Assembly: GCA_033439265.1 (NCBI GenBank)
Contig: JAVTVX010000034.1
Coordinates: 18,986,501 to 19,050,500 of the forward strand
Source of the DNA: Dillenia suffruticosa
Taxonomy: Eukaryota > Streptophyta > Magnoliopsida > Dilleniales > Dilleniaceae
Length of the DNA stretch: 64,000 nucleotides
Direction of reading: 5' to 3'
Every line of letters starts with the position of its first letter. The stretch's first letter is position 1. Below, in pieces: positions 23,786 to 36,100 of this stretch. A program made the translations under genes and the position numbers. A model generated the notes under the pieces. That model made no database searches, had not been told where the DNA came from, and saw only the letters and a program-made list of their open reading frames with translations.

Positions 23786-24218
23786 CCTCTCTCTCTCTCC
23801 CTTTCTCTCGCTCCCTCTCTTTTTTTCGCATCCTATCCCTCTCACTCGCTATCTCTCCTAGTGTGTGTGTATATCTCTCTCCCTCTCCCCATCTCTCTTC
23901 CTATCTCTCTCTTTCTCTCTTTCTCTCTCTCTCTCTCTCTCGAGAGGGGTAGATAGAGAGAGGGTGCTAGAGATGGGGATCTTCTTTCTCTCTCTTTCTC
24001 TTCCCCTTTCCTCCATTTCTCTCTCCCTCTCTTATACTCCCTCTTTATCTCTCTCTCTCTCTCTCCTGTCTCTCTATATCTCTCCCTCTCTTACTCTCCT
24101 TCACAAGCTCTCTATCCTTAGCTACCTCTCTCTTCCTCTCCCTATTACCTCTCTCAACCTTACTTTAACTCTCCCTCGTCCTCTCTCCTCTCCATCTCTC
24201 TCTCACCCTCTCTCCCTC
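23786..24218. repeat. Pyrimidine-rich low-complexity tract
   Basis: More than 400 bases of TC-rich sequence (CTCTCTCT, CTCCCTCT, with a small GA-rich break at 23941-23969). A 159-codon frame of Ser/Leu runs across it is a composition artefact. Replication slippage is the obvious origin. Confidence 0.9.
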
Positions 24219-24498
24219 CACTACAAAAAATATACATTTTCTGATTTTTTTAACCATTTTCAACGTTTTTTAAGAGTCGCTAAAGGATATGATGACCAAA
24301 AAATAAATGTCGTTAGAAATGTTGAGAAAAAATGTTGGGAATAGTCCTGACATTTTCTTGTAAACGTTGAGAAATTGTCCACGGAGAATTGTTGACAATA
24401 GCATGATGATTTTCTGATGTTTAAATGTTAGGAAATCCTTATCTTTTGCCAACGTTTTTCCTTAAAAATATTAACGAAAGCTATGTATGTTTTTTTTA
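24219..24498. mobile_element. Possible miniature CACTA-type element
   Basis: CACTACAAAAAATATACATT begins at 24219, the classic outer end of CACTA (En/Spm) elements. The other side near 24481-24498 reads CTATGTATGTTTTTTT, close to the reverse complement of the left end but without the final GTAGTG. Between them GTTGAGAAA and AACGTTT-type motifs recur in both orientations, like subterminal repeats. The right terminus is missing, so I rate this only as possible. Confidence 0.35.
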
Positions 24499-24839
24499 AG
24501 GAAAGTTCATTTACATTTCATGCCAAAACATGCTTCGAAATCCAAAGCAAACCCAAATCTTTTCATCACAATGCTATAAATCACAATATCATACATCAAC
24601 CACGGTAAAGCTACCACATTCATTATTTATACTAGGTTAGCAAGCATGTGCAGTTGCCGACAATATCCCAACGTTGAGGTTTCTTCAAGCAAGAACTAAA
24701 ATTGTATTAACAAAGAGCACTAAACTAACTTTTTTGTAATAAAAGCCCTGACAAAAGCTAAGCTATCAATAAGCATCATTTCCAACCCAACCAAGGTTGC
24801 TTTTTAACTATATGTTCTTTTGACTTTAGAAACAACCAT

Positions 24840-25405
24840 TACATTTTGGTTTACCCAATTTCATTGCTGTTTTAGCCTTTTCTTTTCCTAAACACAATGA
24901 GATATGAGCTCATTTAGAGAACAAATCTCTTTGTAACAATTATAGCTTACCTTAAATCGGTTAAATTGTGTTGGAAGAGATATTAGAACCAGATGCACTA
25001 GCGGTTCAATCTTAAGTGCTTTCAACTTGGAAGCAAGATAAGACATTTGTAGGATGTACTCATTGATATTATCTTTTTCTTTATATTTTATTGAGATGAG
25101 ACTTGTCAAGAGTGTAACATTTTAGTCTTTTCATTTTTGACGGACCTCTTTTCAATATCCGCAAGGAAATACTTAGCTGTAGTAATTTTTTCAACCATTG
25201 TGCCCCTGAATGCTTTTGGAATGGCTTTCTTCATGTTCATCGTGCTCATGCAATTTGATTTCTCCCACCTTTTAATATTTCTCTTTCCATCAAATGTATT
25301 CTTATCTGTAAGAAGTGGAGAAGAATCAATCTTTAACATAAGGTCAAAATCTATAACTCCGAAAATTATCAAAAGGTTATCTTGTCATTACTTGAAGTTA
25401 GAATC
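24840..25405 (-). pseudogene. copia 2 gag relic
   Basis: Minus strand, two overlapping frames. The upstream one (25106-25372) has PLLTDKNTFDGKRNIKRWEK, then MNMKKAIPKAFRGTM, TTAKYFLADIEKRSVKNEKT. The next (24888-25109) has LTSLISIKYK-like text, YILQMSYLASKLKALKIEPL and VLISLPTQFNRFKVSYN. This is the UBN2-type gag domain of plant copia elements, including the LISLPxQF-x-x-FKVSYN signature. A frameshift joins the two. Confidence 0.85.
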
Positions 25406-26275
25406 ATTTAATATAGTGATTGAGTTGATGTTGTGAGTAATATTAGCAGGAGTATTCATAATTGAATACATAAAACAATAAACAAACAAAACAAACTCAC
25501 ATAAATCTTAAAAGAAAATAATAATAAATTCAAATAAAAATAAATTTCATCTCAAGATACCGAATGCTTCACTAATATTTGTTTTTTTTTATAAAAATAT
25601 TAATTTATAAATGATATCAATTAAACACTGACAATAAAAATATGTTAAATAATAAATCTTTGTATAGACTAATTTATTGTTCACATGTAAAATTAAATAA
25701 TTATTATGCATTTATTACTACAATTTTGTTAAATATCAACCTTACTTTGGGTCGAACAATATTCACATAAATTAAATGCATATAATCGTTTATATTCCAA
25801 AATATTTCCACAAAAGATATCACTTTTAACGACATGCTTTTTCAATTAATTCATCTTAATGTATATATATATATATATAACCATACTAATATTTTAATTT
25901 AAAATTATATCAATAAATGAATTTAAATCCAATTATCTTAATGGACTTGTTAAGCTTTAGACCTATAAGCGACCCAAAATTTGATTACCTAAAATAAAAT
26001 AAAGTAAAATGGTCAATTCCATAACCCATTATTTCACTTAAATAGACAATTGATTATTTCATAGTAACCGAAAGTTGATATTTCACCTGCAATTAATGCA
26101 AAGAGAAAAAAATAGGATTTTTCTTTAATTTTCTTCATGTAGAAAATTGAATTCCACTAATATAGATAATATATATATATATATGATTTGAATCTAAAAT
26201 CAATAGAACAAACAACGATAATCGTATTCAATTGAAATTTTGAGAAATTATTTTTTAATAATTCAACATGAGGGT

Positions 26276-26287
26276 ACTCTAATACCA
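26276..26287 (-). other. Primer-binding site of copia element 2
   Basis: ACTCTAATACCA reads TGGTATTAGAGT on the minus strand. It differs in two bases from the plant copia initiator-Met-tRNA site TGGTATCAGAGC and lies next to the 5' LTR. Confidence 0.7.
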
Positions 26288-26289
26288 AT

Positions 26290-26620
26290 TATTAGAAAAT
26301 AATTTTGTAAAAACTATCATCAATATATTCAAAATCTCACGTAAATACTATTTGGAGCTCTCCTTGAATAATGAGATGCCGGAAAAAATGGGTATTCCTC
26401 TGAATCATAACCACTGTATATAGATAACTTTATTATATTTTGGTATTCCTATCTTATTTTATCGTAAAAATAGAAATTATCCCTTAAGTTTCTCCGCATT
26501 TTATCGGTCATATTATCTAAAATTTCGATAGATCACTTTTGAATGGATTCAAATTTATATAACAATTTATAATACATAATTATTCACATGTAAATTTTAA
26601 GTTGGATTAAGAATCTAACA
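26290..26620 (-). repeat. 5' LTR of copia element 2
   Basis: Direct repeat of the outer parts of 18783-20018, starting TATTAG and ending CTAACA. It has no hAT insertion and lacks about 150 bp present in the other copy, so it shows the pre-insertion state of the 8-bp hAT target (TAATACAT at about 26571). Confidence 0.8.
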
Positions 26621-27187
26621 TTACTATTTTACTATTTTTGTATTAACGACTACAAACAGATTTAAATAATTAAAAATTATTTTACATATTTTGTATTTTT
26701 TACATTTTGCTCTCTAATTTCTTAAAAGATAAAGTTAAAATTATTTTAATTTGAATTTCAAATTCCGATACAAAGGTGAAGGGTGGCCAACCCTTTCGCC
26801 GGGATCATTTGATCCTAAGAAAAAGAAAATTAATTAGTTATCATTAACACAATACAATTGAAAACATATAAACGGAGAAACAGAGTAATGAGGCGGAAGG
26901 AACGTGTGGTGAGGGAGAGAAAGCGCGAGTGGCAAGTGACCTGACCTGACCTGACCTGACCCCGCAACGAAAAGGAACGCAAAAACTCCCAAAGCCTCCT
27001 TACTTCTCTCTCTCTCTAATTCTAATATTTCCCTCTTCCATTTTCTCTCTCTTCTCTCGTCGTTTGCTTGAAACCCACTCATGGATCTGCCAATTCTCTC
27101 GAGATCTCCATTTCACTAATTGATTGATTTCATTTGGATTGAGAGAGAGAGGGGGAGAGAGGGAGAGAGGGAGAGAGAGAGTGAGAC
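26621..27187 (+). promoter_or_regulatory. KEG upstream region and leader
   Basis: This is the only space between copia 2 and the KEG start codon. CATATAAAC at about 26866 is a possible TATA box. ACGTGTGG at 26902 resembles an abscisic-acid response element on one strand, though not the full ACGTGGC. Five TGACC units run from 26937 to 26961. The last 180 bases are CT-rich and then GA-rich (27142-27182), typical of plant 5' untranslated leaders. If the TATA guess is right the leader is about 290 nt. The assignments are inference. Confidence 0.4.
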
Positions 27188-30100
27188 ATGAAGATACCTT
27201 GCTGTTCAGTTTGTCACACTCGATACAATGAGGAGGAGAGGGTTCCATTGCTGCTTCAATGCGGCCATGGCTTCTGCAAGGACTGTCTCTCCAAAATGTT
27301 CGCCGCCTCACCCGATACCACTCTTTCCTGTCCTCGATGCCGTCACGTCTCCGTCGTTGGCAACTCCGTTCATGCCCTCCGCAAGAATTTCGCCATTCTT
27401 GCTCTCCTTAACTCCTCCTCCTCCTCCAACTACGACTGTGATTTCACCGACGAAGACGACGACGACGAAGACGACGCCGACGGCGGCGCCGATGACCTAG
27501 CCGGGGAGTCATCTAGGCGATGCACTCGAGGCTTCCAGGCTTGCAGCTCCGGTTGCGGACCGGTGATCGAGCTTAGTTCGCATCATGACTTGCGGCTTGT
27601 TCGGCGAATTGGGGAAGGGATGCGAGCCGGGGTGGAGATGTGGGCAGGGACTGTTTCTGGAAGTGGCGGGCGGTGCAGGCATCGTGTGGCGGTGAAGAAG
27701 GTGGCGGTTGGGGCTGATTCGGATTTGGTGTTGTTGCAGAATCAGCTGGAGAATTTGAGGAGGTCTTCAATGTGGTGTAGGAATGTGTGCACTTTTCATG
27801 GAGCTACTAGAGTGGATGGGTCTTTGTGTTTGGTTATGGAAGAGTGTTGTGGGTCTGTTCAGTCTGAGATGCAGAGGAAAGGGAGGCTCACTTTGGAACA
27901 AATCTTAAGGTTTAAGCCTCTCTGTCTTGCACATTTTTAATTCTTGTTAGGAATAGTTCTATAAAAATGTGATTTTCTAGGGTTATTTGCTAATTTAGCA
28001 TCAATGGTTATATACATTTTGTGGTAACTGTGGGTTGATCTGTTCATTTTAGTGGAAAATGAATAGTAGTTTCTCGGTTTGTGATTGTTATATGGTGCTA
28101 ACTCCAACTAATTGGAAATGTAAAACATGGAAGGCTACCTTACTTCGACACAATTCCATTCATTTGAGGCTTTCATCAATTCACGAAATTGGTATAGGAT
28201 TATGGATTTATCTGTCCTTGAGATTCTTAATACAAACTTTGCCTCTTAATTAGAGTACAAAATAGCTCCTCCAGCCATCCAGTTTGAATCTTTTGTAAAT
28301 GTGAACTTTGAAAGTTTGAGACTGCCTTTAATTGTGATTGGATGTGTTTAATAGCTGGTAACGCTCTTAATGAGTATTCTAGAACTGCTTTTTAGCTTTC
28401 CTTAGCTTAGTTGTAGTTGACTACGGATTAATTACCAAGTAAAATATCAAATATGCTTTTCCAGCTGCCTTATTTGGTACTTGTTGTATCCCATTGCATT
28501 TTTTCATTTTGTTTGCATAATTTCCTGTTTATTCATTAAACCTGTTTTTTGACAGCATGTTTTAGTTACTTATTTTTAAAGCAAACGGGCCTTTCCCATT
28601 TCCTCTTGCTATGGTCTATTGATTAAATTTCCGTTTGCACTACTTTTTCCCATGTGGTTGAAATGATTGAACAATCAAAGTTTAGTTATTTCTTTAGTAA
28701 TACTAATCACACGAAACAACCTTTCAAACTTGTCTATGGGTTGCGCAGAACATCTTTGGGGTGTGGAGGATTGTAAGGACAAATGGATTGCTGACCTCTG
28801 ACAGCTCCTATTCTCTCTCTATCTCCCTTCCCCCACCCCCTTAAAAAAAAGAAAGAAAGAAAAATAAGTGCCTATGAGCATAAATCACATGAAACATTAA
28901 GCCACACGTATTGGTGTAATTTTCCTGCTGTCTATTTATTGTATTTGCATGCTTTAGTATCCTTTGTTAATTGCTACTAAGGAAGTAAATCACAAACGCA
29001 ATCGCATGAAATGTGCCTGAATTAAAGTTGAATCATGATTAAGGGTCTTGAGAACAGATCATTTACCTGGTTGAGCAATACTCTGGTGTATCAGTGGGTT
29101 GAAATGAATTTATTGTGGACTGCTGGTTGTTGTTTTTTCGGTGTATCATGTACATAATTGGTAGGTGTTCATTTTAGTTATGGGAGGCTGGTGTTGGTGA
29201 TTAGCTATTGTAAAAAAGGTTTCTGCATGGCCTACAAGTGATTTTCAAGGTTGTTGCTCCTCCTTAAGTCCTCTATTTTCTTGGATTCTTGGATTCTTGG
29301 TGTAATTGGTTTGTCCTGCAACTTGTGGGAGGAATTTGCTATTACCAAGGACAAGAAAATAGAGTTAAAAAGTTTTAATTGGCCATTTTAGATGTAAACA
29401 TGCAATGGAGTATAGAATTCATCATGAATCCTCATAACTAAGAGTTTCTGGCATTTCATTATGTTTTTGGAGACTTCATATAAAGTTGAAATTTGAGGGT
29501 AAGCTGGATGTAGGGATGTGAGAGCGTCCAAATGGGGAACTTTGAAGTTAGACAAAATTCAACAGTGAGAAATTTTACCATGACAAGACTTGCTAAGTTA
29601 TGGTTTACTTTTATAAATTAACACCTCTTCCTACTTTTATTTCTCGTTAGAACCCCTAGCCTTTAGCAAACTCACAATCTGAAAAATCTCACCTGCAGTT
29701 TTTTGAACTGCAGCAGCATTCTAGCTATAAGAGTAAACATCAAATCCTGAGTTTGCTACCTTGGCCTGATAAAATTACATGGAACTAGCCATACCAACTG
29801 ACTTTCCATGTTGCTTGATGCTAAGTTAGCTATGTTGTGGAGAGACTACTGCCCCTTTCAGGCTCATTCATTGTTTGAAGTGGTAGCTTGTGGCAACAGT
29901 TTAACGCTCTTATTTTCTTGACTAATTGCATGTTTTCTAATTTCAGATATGGGGCTGATATTGCACGTGGTGTTGCTGAACTGCATGCTGCTGGTATTGT
30001 ATGCATGAATTTGAAGCCATCCAATTTTCTTCTAGACTCAAGTGGTAGGGCAGTGGTGTCTGATTACGGACTTCCTGTGATCCTGAAAAAGCCTGCTTGC

Positions 30101-33100
30101 CGCAAAGCTCAATCGGAGGAAGTTTCTTTGAAAATCCATTCTTGTATGGACTGTACCATGCTCAGTCCACATTATACTGCTCCAGAGGCATGGGAACCTC
30201 TGAAGAAGCCATTAAATATCTTCTGGGATGAAGCTCTTGGTATCTCTGCAGAGTCAGATGCCTGGAGTTTTGGGTGTACCTTGGTGGAAATGTGCACAGG
30301 ATCCATCCCGTAAGAGTTCCTCTTCTTAGCCTTTTCTGTTTTCTGCGTTTAATATATATATTTCTGAATTTTACCTTTTGTACCATCAATATGGTGATAA
30401 TGGACTTCACTTTCTTTATTTTTTTAGATGGGCTGGATTAAGTGCTCAGGAAATTTACAGAGCTGTTGTAAAAGCCCGCAAGTTACCTCCACAGTATGCA
30501 AGTGTAGTAGGTGTCGGAATACCTAGGGAATTGTGGAAGATGATTGGTGATTGCCTACAGTTCAGGGCATCCAGAAGACCTACATTCAGTGCGATGCTAG
30601 GAATATTTCTTCGACATTTGCAAGAAATTCCTCGAAGCGCTCCTGCAAGTCCTGATAAGTAAGAATTTTCAATCATGGCTTTTCTTCTTTTGATGCATTG
30701 TTCAATTGTAGTATGATGACATGGATATTCTGAAATGGAGGTCTCCTTCCACTATCAAAGGTTGTCTCACATATTATGGCATGATTCATTTTCATAATTG
30801 ATGCATGTGCTTGTGTAGCTCTAAATTTCAATGATTTGATGCTTTATTATCTGGTTTGATTTTTCTTCATGTTGAATTAGTGAGGTAGTTCAATGTCCTG
30901 GCACTACCATGAGAGGATTACCTCCTCCTAATTTGGAGACTATCCAGGATGATCCCGGCCATCTTCACCGACTTGTATCTGAGGGGGATGTGAAGGGTAT
31001 AAGGTTAGTCTTTCTGCTCTCTTGATTTCAACATATATTTATCCTTTACATTTTGAAGGCTCTTATATTGTTTGCTATTTTTTATTCTCATACAATTATT
31101 ATTTTTATGGCAGAAACCTCCTTGCAAAGGCTGCTTTAGAAAATGGTGTCACATCAATTTGTTCTTTACTGGAGGCACACAATGCTGATGGTCAAACTGC
31201 TCTCCACTTGGCGTGCAGGCTGGGCAATGCAGAGCTTGTGGAGGTCATTTTGGAATATAGAGAAGCAAACGTTGATGTTCTAGACAAGGATGGTGATCCT
31301 CCCCTTGTGTTTGCTTTAGCAGCTGGATCCTCAGAATGTGTTCGGGCCCTTATCAAGAGACATGCTAATGTTAGTTCCAGGTTGAGGCAAGGTTTTGGTC
31401 CATCTGTTGCTCATGTTTGTGCTTACCATGGCGAGCCAAGTTGTATGCGGGTAGGCTACTCTTACCTTTGACATCTAGTGCTTTCAGCCTATTTTACTTT
31501 CATGTTCTCTAAAAGATTGTACTTTGTTTGCTGTCAGGAGTTACTTTTAGCTGGAGCTGATCCAAATGCGGTGGATGATGAGGGTGAATCAGTGTTACAT
31601 AGAGCTGTAGCCAAGAAATGTACAGACTGTGCTATTGTCATTTTGGAGAATGGTGGCTGTAGATCAATGGATGTCTTGAATTCTAAAAATTTGACGTAAG
31701 TATGATTTATATTCTTTATTTGTTTGAGGCAGGTCTTTGATCATCTGTTAGGTTTGAGTATGATGTTTTGAGTAGTCATGTTCCCTTGTGGATTGATTGT
31801 GATCTTGATTGGCCACAATTCCTATTATTGGGGAGGCCTATGACTAGGAGTTGAAGGTGGTTGTGACTGTTTATAATATCTTGTTTGAGATGGATTTAGT
31901 CTTGATAAGAGGGATCTATTTTGGATGGGTAAGGAAGCCTCCCCGGAGGTATGGATGACCTTGCAGGGCATGCATTTTCGTAGAAAGTCATTTAAAAGGT
32001 TAAAATAGCAAGGTTTCTTTCTATTCCTTTTGGTAAGAAAGGTTTATCTCTTGCCATAGATCTTGGATTTGAGCCATGAGAATAGCGAAATAGGATTTGG
32101 GAGAGCCAACCCCTTATGGGCCCCACAGTGCTTGGACCGGATTAGTCGGGTGAAAGCCTGGATATTAGTTGGTGGTAAGAATCCGCTTGCACCAAAAAAA
32201 AAAGAAAGGTTTCTCTCTTTATTTCTGAGGTGGCTTGGTAGGATTGGAAAGGGGAAAGGTGTGCTTTCTTTGCAAAATAGTTTATTTTCTTACATGCAGT
32301 GTTTGTTGATGAAACCTTGGAAATTTCTGGGTTTTGTTTGGAAGGTTGTTTTAGCAGATATTATTATTTAGCAGGTTGTCAATAAGCCTAATTCAAGGGC
32401 TATTCTTTTTTTTTTTTTTTAATATATGCATTTAATATAAATAACACAACTTGTCCAAACCTTGGACGCCTTTATGTTGCTCTCTCTCTACCATGCTTTC
32501 ATGGTGTTCGGTCAACTACTTCAAGAGAATTTAAGTTGAGAAAAAAAGCAAGTACACAAAAAGTTGTGAAAGTTGATTCCAGAATGAACAAGATGTGACC
32601 ATGACTAGAGAAAATTCATACTTGCTTACAATGTAGGCTTTGATATAGTGAACCAAAGCCATAGAAGGAATCCTGACAATATTGGAACGTAGCTATAAAA
32701 GTCTTGTCATCATCAGAGCTGCCACGTTCTGTCATGCATTGAGGCTGTGCAGCGAGTTTCCCTGCATGTGAATCCAACTCGTTGGCCTAGAGGCCTTTGT
32801 TGGTTGTGAAATTATGGTGGGCTGGTCAAAATTTTGTTCTCTTTTTATTGGTATAATGATCTCTCACTGGTTCTAAACAAATATGTGAGTTTTGGAATTT
32901 TAGTATTTGCAAGGCCTTAGAAAAATGAAGTAAATGACTTGTTTACATGTGTTCTGCTTGCTGGTGGTTGTAGACAGCAGTTTGTGTGGTTGTTGGTGTC
33001 TGGATTGTTCTGCTTTGTCTCCCTAAAAAAAAGAAGTCATGGCTTCAAGTGAAGCCACCCAAGGATGACTCACTTAAAGTGACCTGAAGTCAAGGAGAGA

Positions 33101-36100
33101 ATCTTTAAGCATCTTGTGGAACTATATGGAGCATTACTTAAAAGTTTGTTGGTGCTAGAGAGCCTCCAATTATATTTCAGGGAGCCTTTTTACTCACAGT
33201 TTGGGATTTTGTTATTTTGTTAGTTTTATTGATGATTGCCCAAGAATGACATAGTTTATCTAATGAAAGAATCTTTTGAATTCTTTTCGATAGTTTACAA
33301 ACTTGGTGAGGAAATTAAAACTCAATTAGTCAACTTGGCATTTGTCCATAATTTTACAGAGGGTGATAATGTCAATTTCTTTTATCTTTTTTGATTCTTC
33401 CTGTGAATTCATGATTAGTGGAGTTATGATATATCATTCTTGTTTTTATACTCCACAATCGAATGGAGTTCAAATTTCGGCACACCGGAGAAGTAACTTG
33501 AACCATGTTAATCCATATGAACGTCAACTAAGTCTTTTTGGAGTGATTCTACTCTCAATACAACAACAAACAAACTGAGTTTTAATTCCAAATTTCTATT
33601 TAAAAGACCAATATAGGAGAGAGAAAAATAATAATAATAATAATATAAAAATATAAAATTGAATTTTAAAAATAAAATAGAGAAGATAACATTAAAAAAT
33701 AAAAATAAAAATAGTGAAAAGAGAGAATTAAAAATAATAATGATGATGACACTTATTTTCTAAATTTATGTATTTAATTAAATTCTTAATATTTATATTT
33801 TTGCGAGTAATTTTTATCCAGTTTTTTAATGATCTTTTTCGACGTTTCACTACATTTCTTACATTTAAGATATCGCTCCTCCTAAGCTGTATATCTTTAA
33901 GTTTTCATTGCATATGTATAAACCATCTTAGTCGATACTTTCTCATCTTGTTCACAAATGAATTCACTTCCAACTTAATACGTATCTCTTCATTGTTAAT
34001 TCTTTTTTTTTTCTAGTTTTATCACATATCTATCTAAACATTTTCATTTCAGTTATAGTCATTTTATACTTATTATTATTTAATGGTCCAACACTCGATA
34101 CCATACAATAATATAGATCTTATTATCGTTCCATAAATTTTTTTTTTCAACTGCAATGGTATCGTGCAATCGTAAAAATCTTCAGATGCACTTTCCCATT
34201 TCATTCAACTCTCTTGGATTCTATAATTCACATTTTCATTTATGTTACTATCGCTTTGAATGATAAATTTAAGATATATAAAACGTTCACTTTTTGGTTT
34301 GCTTTGTTCTGTTCTTTTAAGTTAATCGTTTCTTCATCATTATTGTCACAAAATGTACATCTCATATATTTAGTTTTTGATCGATTCAATCAAATCATTT
34401 GGATTCTAGTGTGTTCTTTCATAATTCTAATTTAGCACCGATATCTTCCCTACTTTTATTGACCAGCATTGTATTATTTGAAAAAGCATACACCATGGTA
34501 TTTTATCTTAAATATTTTTTATTATTTTATCTATCATTATTACAAAAAGGAGGGGATGTCGAATTTTGGTGAAATCCAATGTTAATTGAGAAGTTATCAT
34601 TTAAACTTTCGCAGATTCTTACATTGATAATAGCTCTCTCATATCTATCTTTGATGAGATTAATATATTTTAAGAAAATCAACTTCTTTGTCAACGCCCA
34701 CCATAATGTCTTAGGGAACTCTATCGTATGCTTTTTTTATGTCAATGAATATCATATACAAGTTCTCTTTTGTACTTTAAACATATCCATCAAATGTCTA
34801 AGCAAGTGAATGGTTTCGGTGGTGGATCGTCTTAATATGAACCCAAATTGGTTTTGAGAGGCACTAACCCTCAATCTCAATCTATGTTCCATCATTCTCT
34901 TCCACAATTTCATAGTATGACTAATAAATTTAATTATCCTATAATTGAAATAATTGTCTCTTTTATTTTTATATAGTGATACAACTTTGCTTGCTCTCTA
35001 TGATTGGGGCGTTTTCTTGGTTTTTTAGAATTTGTTAAAAGGATCTATCAATATTCTTATCCTTATTTCATCTAAACACTTCCATACTTCAATACGGACG
35101 ACATCAGGTCCTATGGATTTATTATTTTTCATTTTCTTTAATGTTTTCCTTACTACATGATAATGAATTTTGCAATTAAAATTCTTATCGATCTCCTCTT
35201 CAGGTATTGCAGTATCATTGATATCTCTTGTATCCATATTGTTAAAGAGGTTATCAAAATAATCATTCTAATACCTTTTTTATATTCTTGTTCTTTACAA
35301 GAACACTATTGGTCTCACTCTTAACATATCTAACACAATTTAGATATTTTTCCGTTTATCTTTTAATTTAACAATTCTATAAATCTCATTTTCTCCATTA
35401 TTAGTTTTTAGTTTCTTATATAATTCATTATATACTTACTTTTTAATTTGCGACTAATCTTCTTCTTCCATTTTTTTTTTGCAATCTTGTACTTCTCAAA
35501 TGCATAGTTACGTTTATTATTATTATTTTTTTGCCTTATAGGCACACGCATATCTAAAACTAAAAGCTTATGTTAAGTTGCTATATTCTCTCCTGATATA
35601 ATTTTGCAATCTCTACAGGTTATTCTATTGCCTCTCTTGGTAAGGAAAAAATCTATTTGGTTGGTATTCGATCAACTTTTGTATATAATTATATGTGACT
35701 CTTTTTTTGAAGAAAGTGTTTACAAGTATCAAATCGAATACTATGGCAAACTCTAAAATAGCATCTTGCCCTATTTCAACTACCAAAGCTAAAATTTTTG
35801 GTTTCAAATCTTTCATTATTCTCACTTATATATCCATTTATATCTCTTGTAATAAATAACATCTTCCCACCATATATGACTTGTATAAATTCATCTAGAT
35901 CTTCTCAAAATTGTTGTTTACTAGTTGTATCCACATCTATTTCAGGTGTTTAAATACTAACTATATTAATTACATATTCTTCACTAAATAGCTTGACAAG
36001 TAAAATTCTATCTCTTTTGATTTTCACTACATCCTCTTGTAAATCCTTATAAATAATTATTTCTATCCCGTTCTTAATTCTATCTTTATCTTTGTACCAA

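Larger units (their letters stand above)
18783..26620 (-). mobile_element. Ty1/copia LTR retrotransposon on minus strand
   Basis: A 7.8-kb element flanked by TCACT (18778-18782) and TTACT (26621-26625). The left LTR (3' LTR) is 18783-20018, enlarged by an insertion; the right LTR (5' LTR) is 26290-26620. Read leftward the order is primer-binding site, gag, integrase, RT, RNase H. All modules have stops. It was hit later by a hAT-like element, a SINE and probably a LINE fragment. A long pyrimidine tract and a CACTA-like end sit between gag and integrase. I see no intact frame. Confidence 0.85.

Noticed and set aside
23865..24344. 159-codon frame of Ser/Leu runs
   Set aside because: It lies in a CT low-complexity tract; the residues simply reflect TCT/CTC codons.
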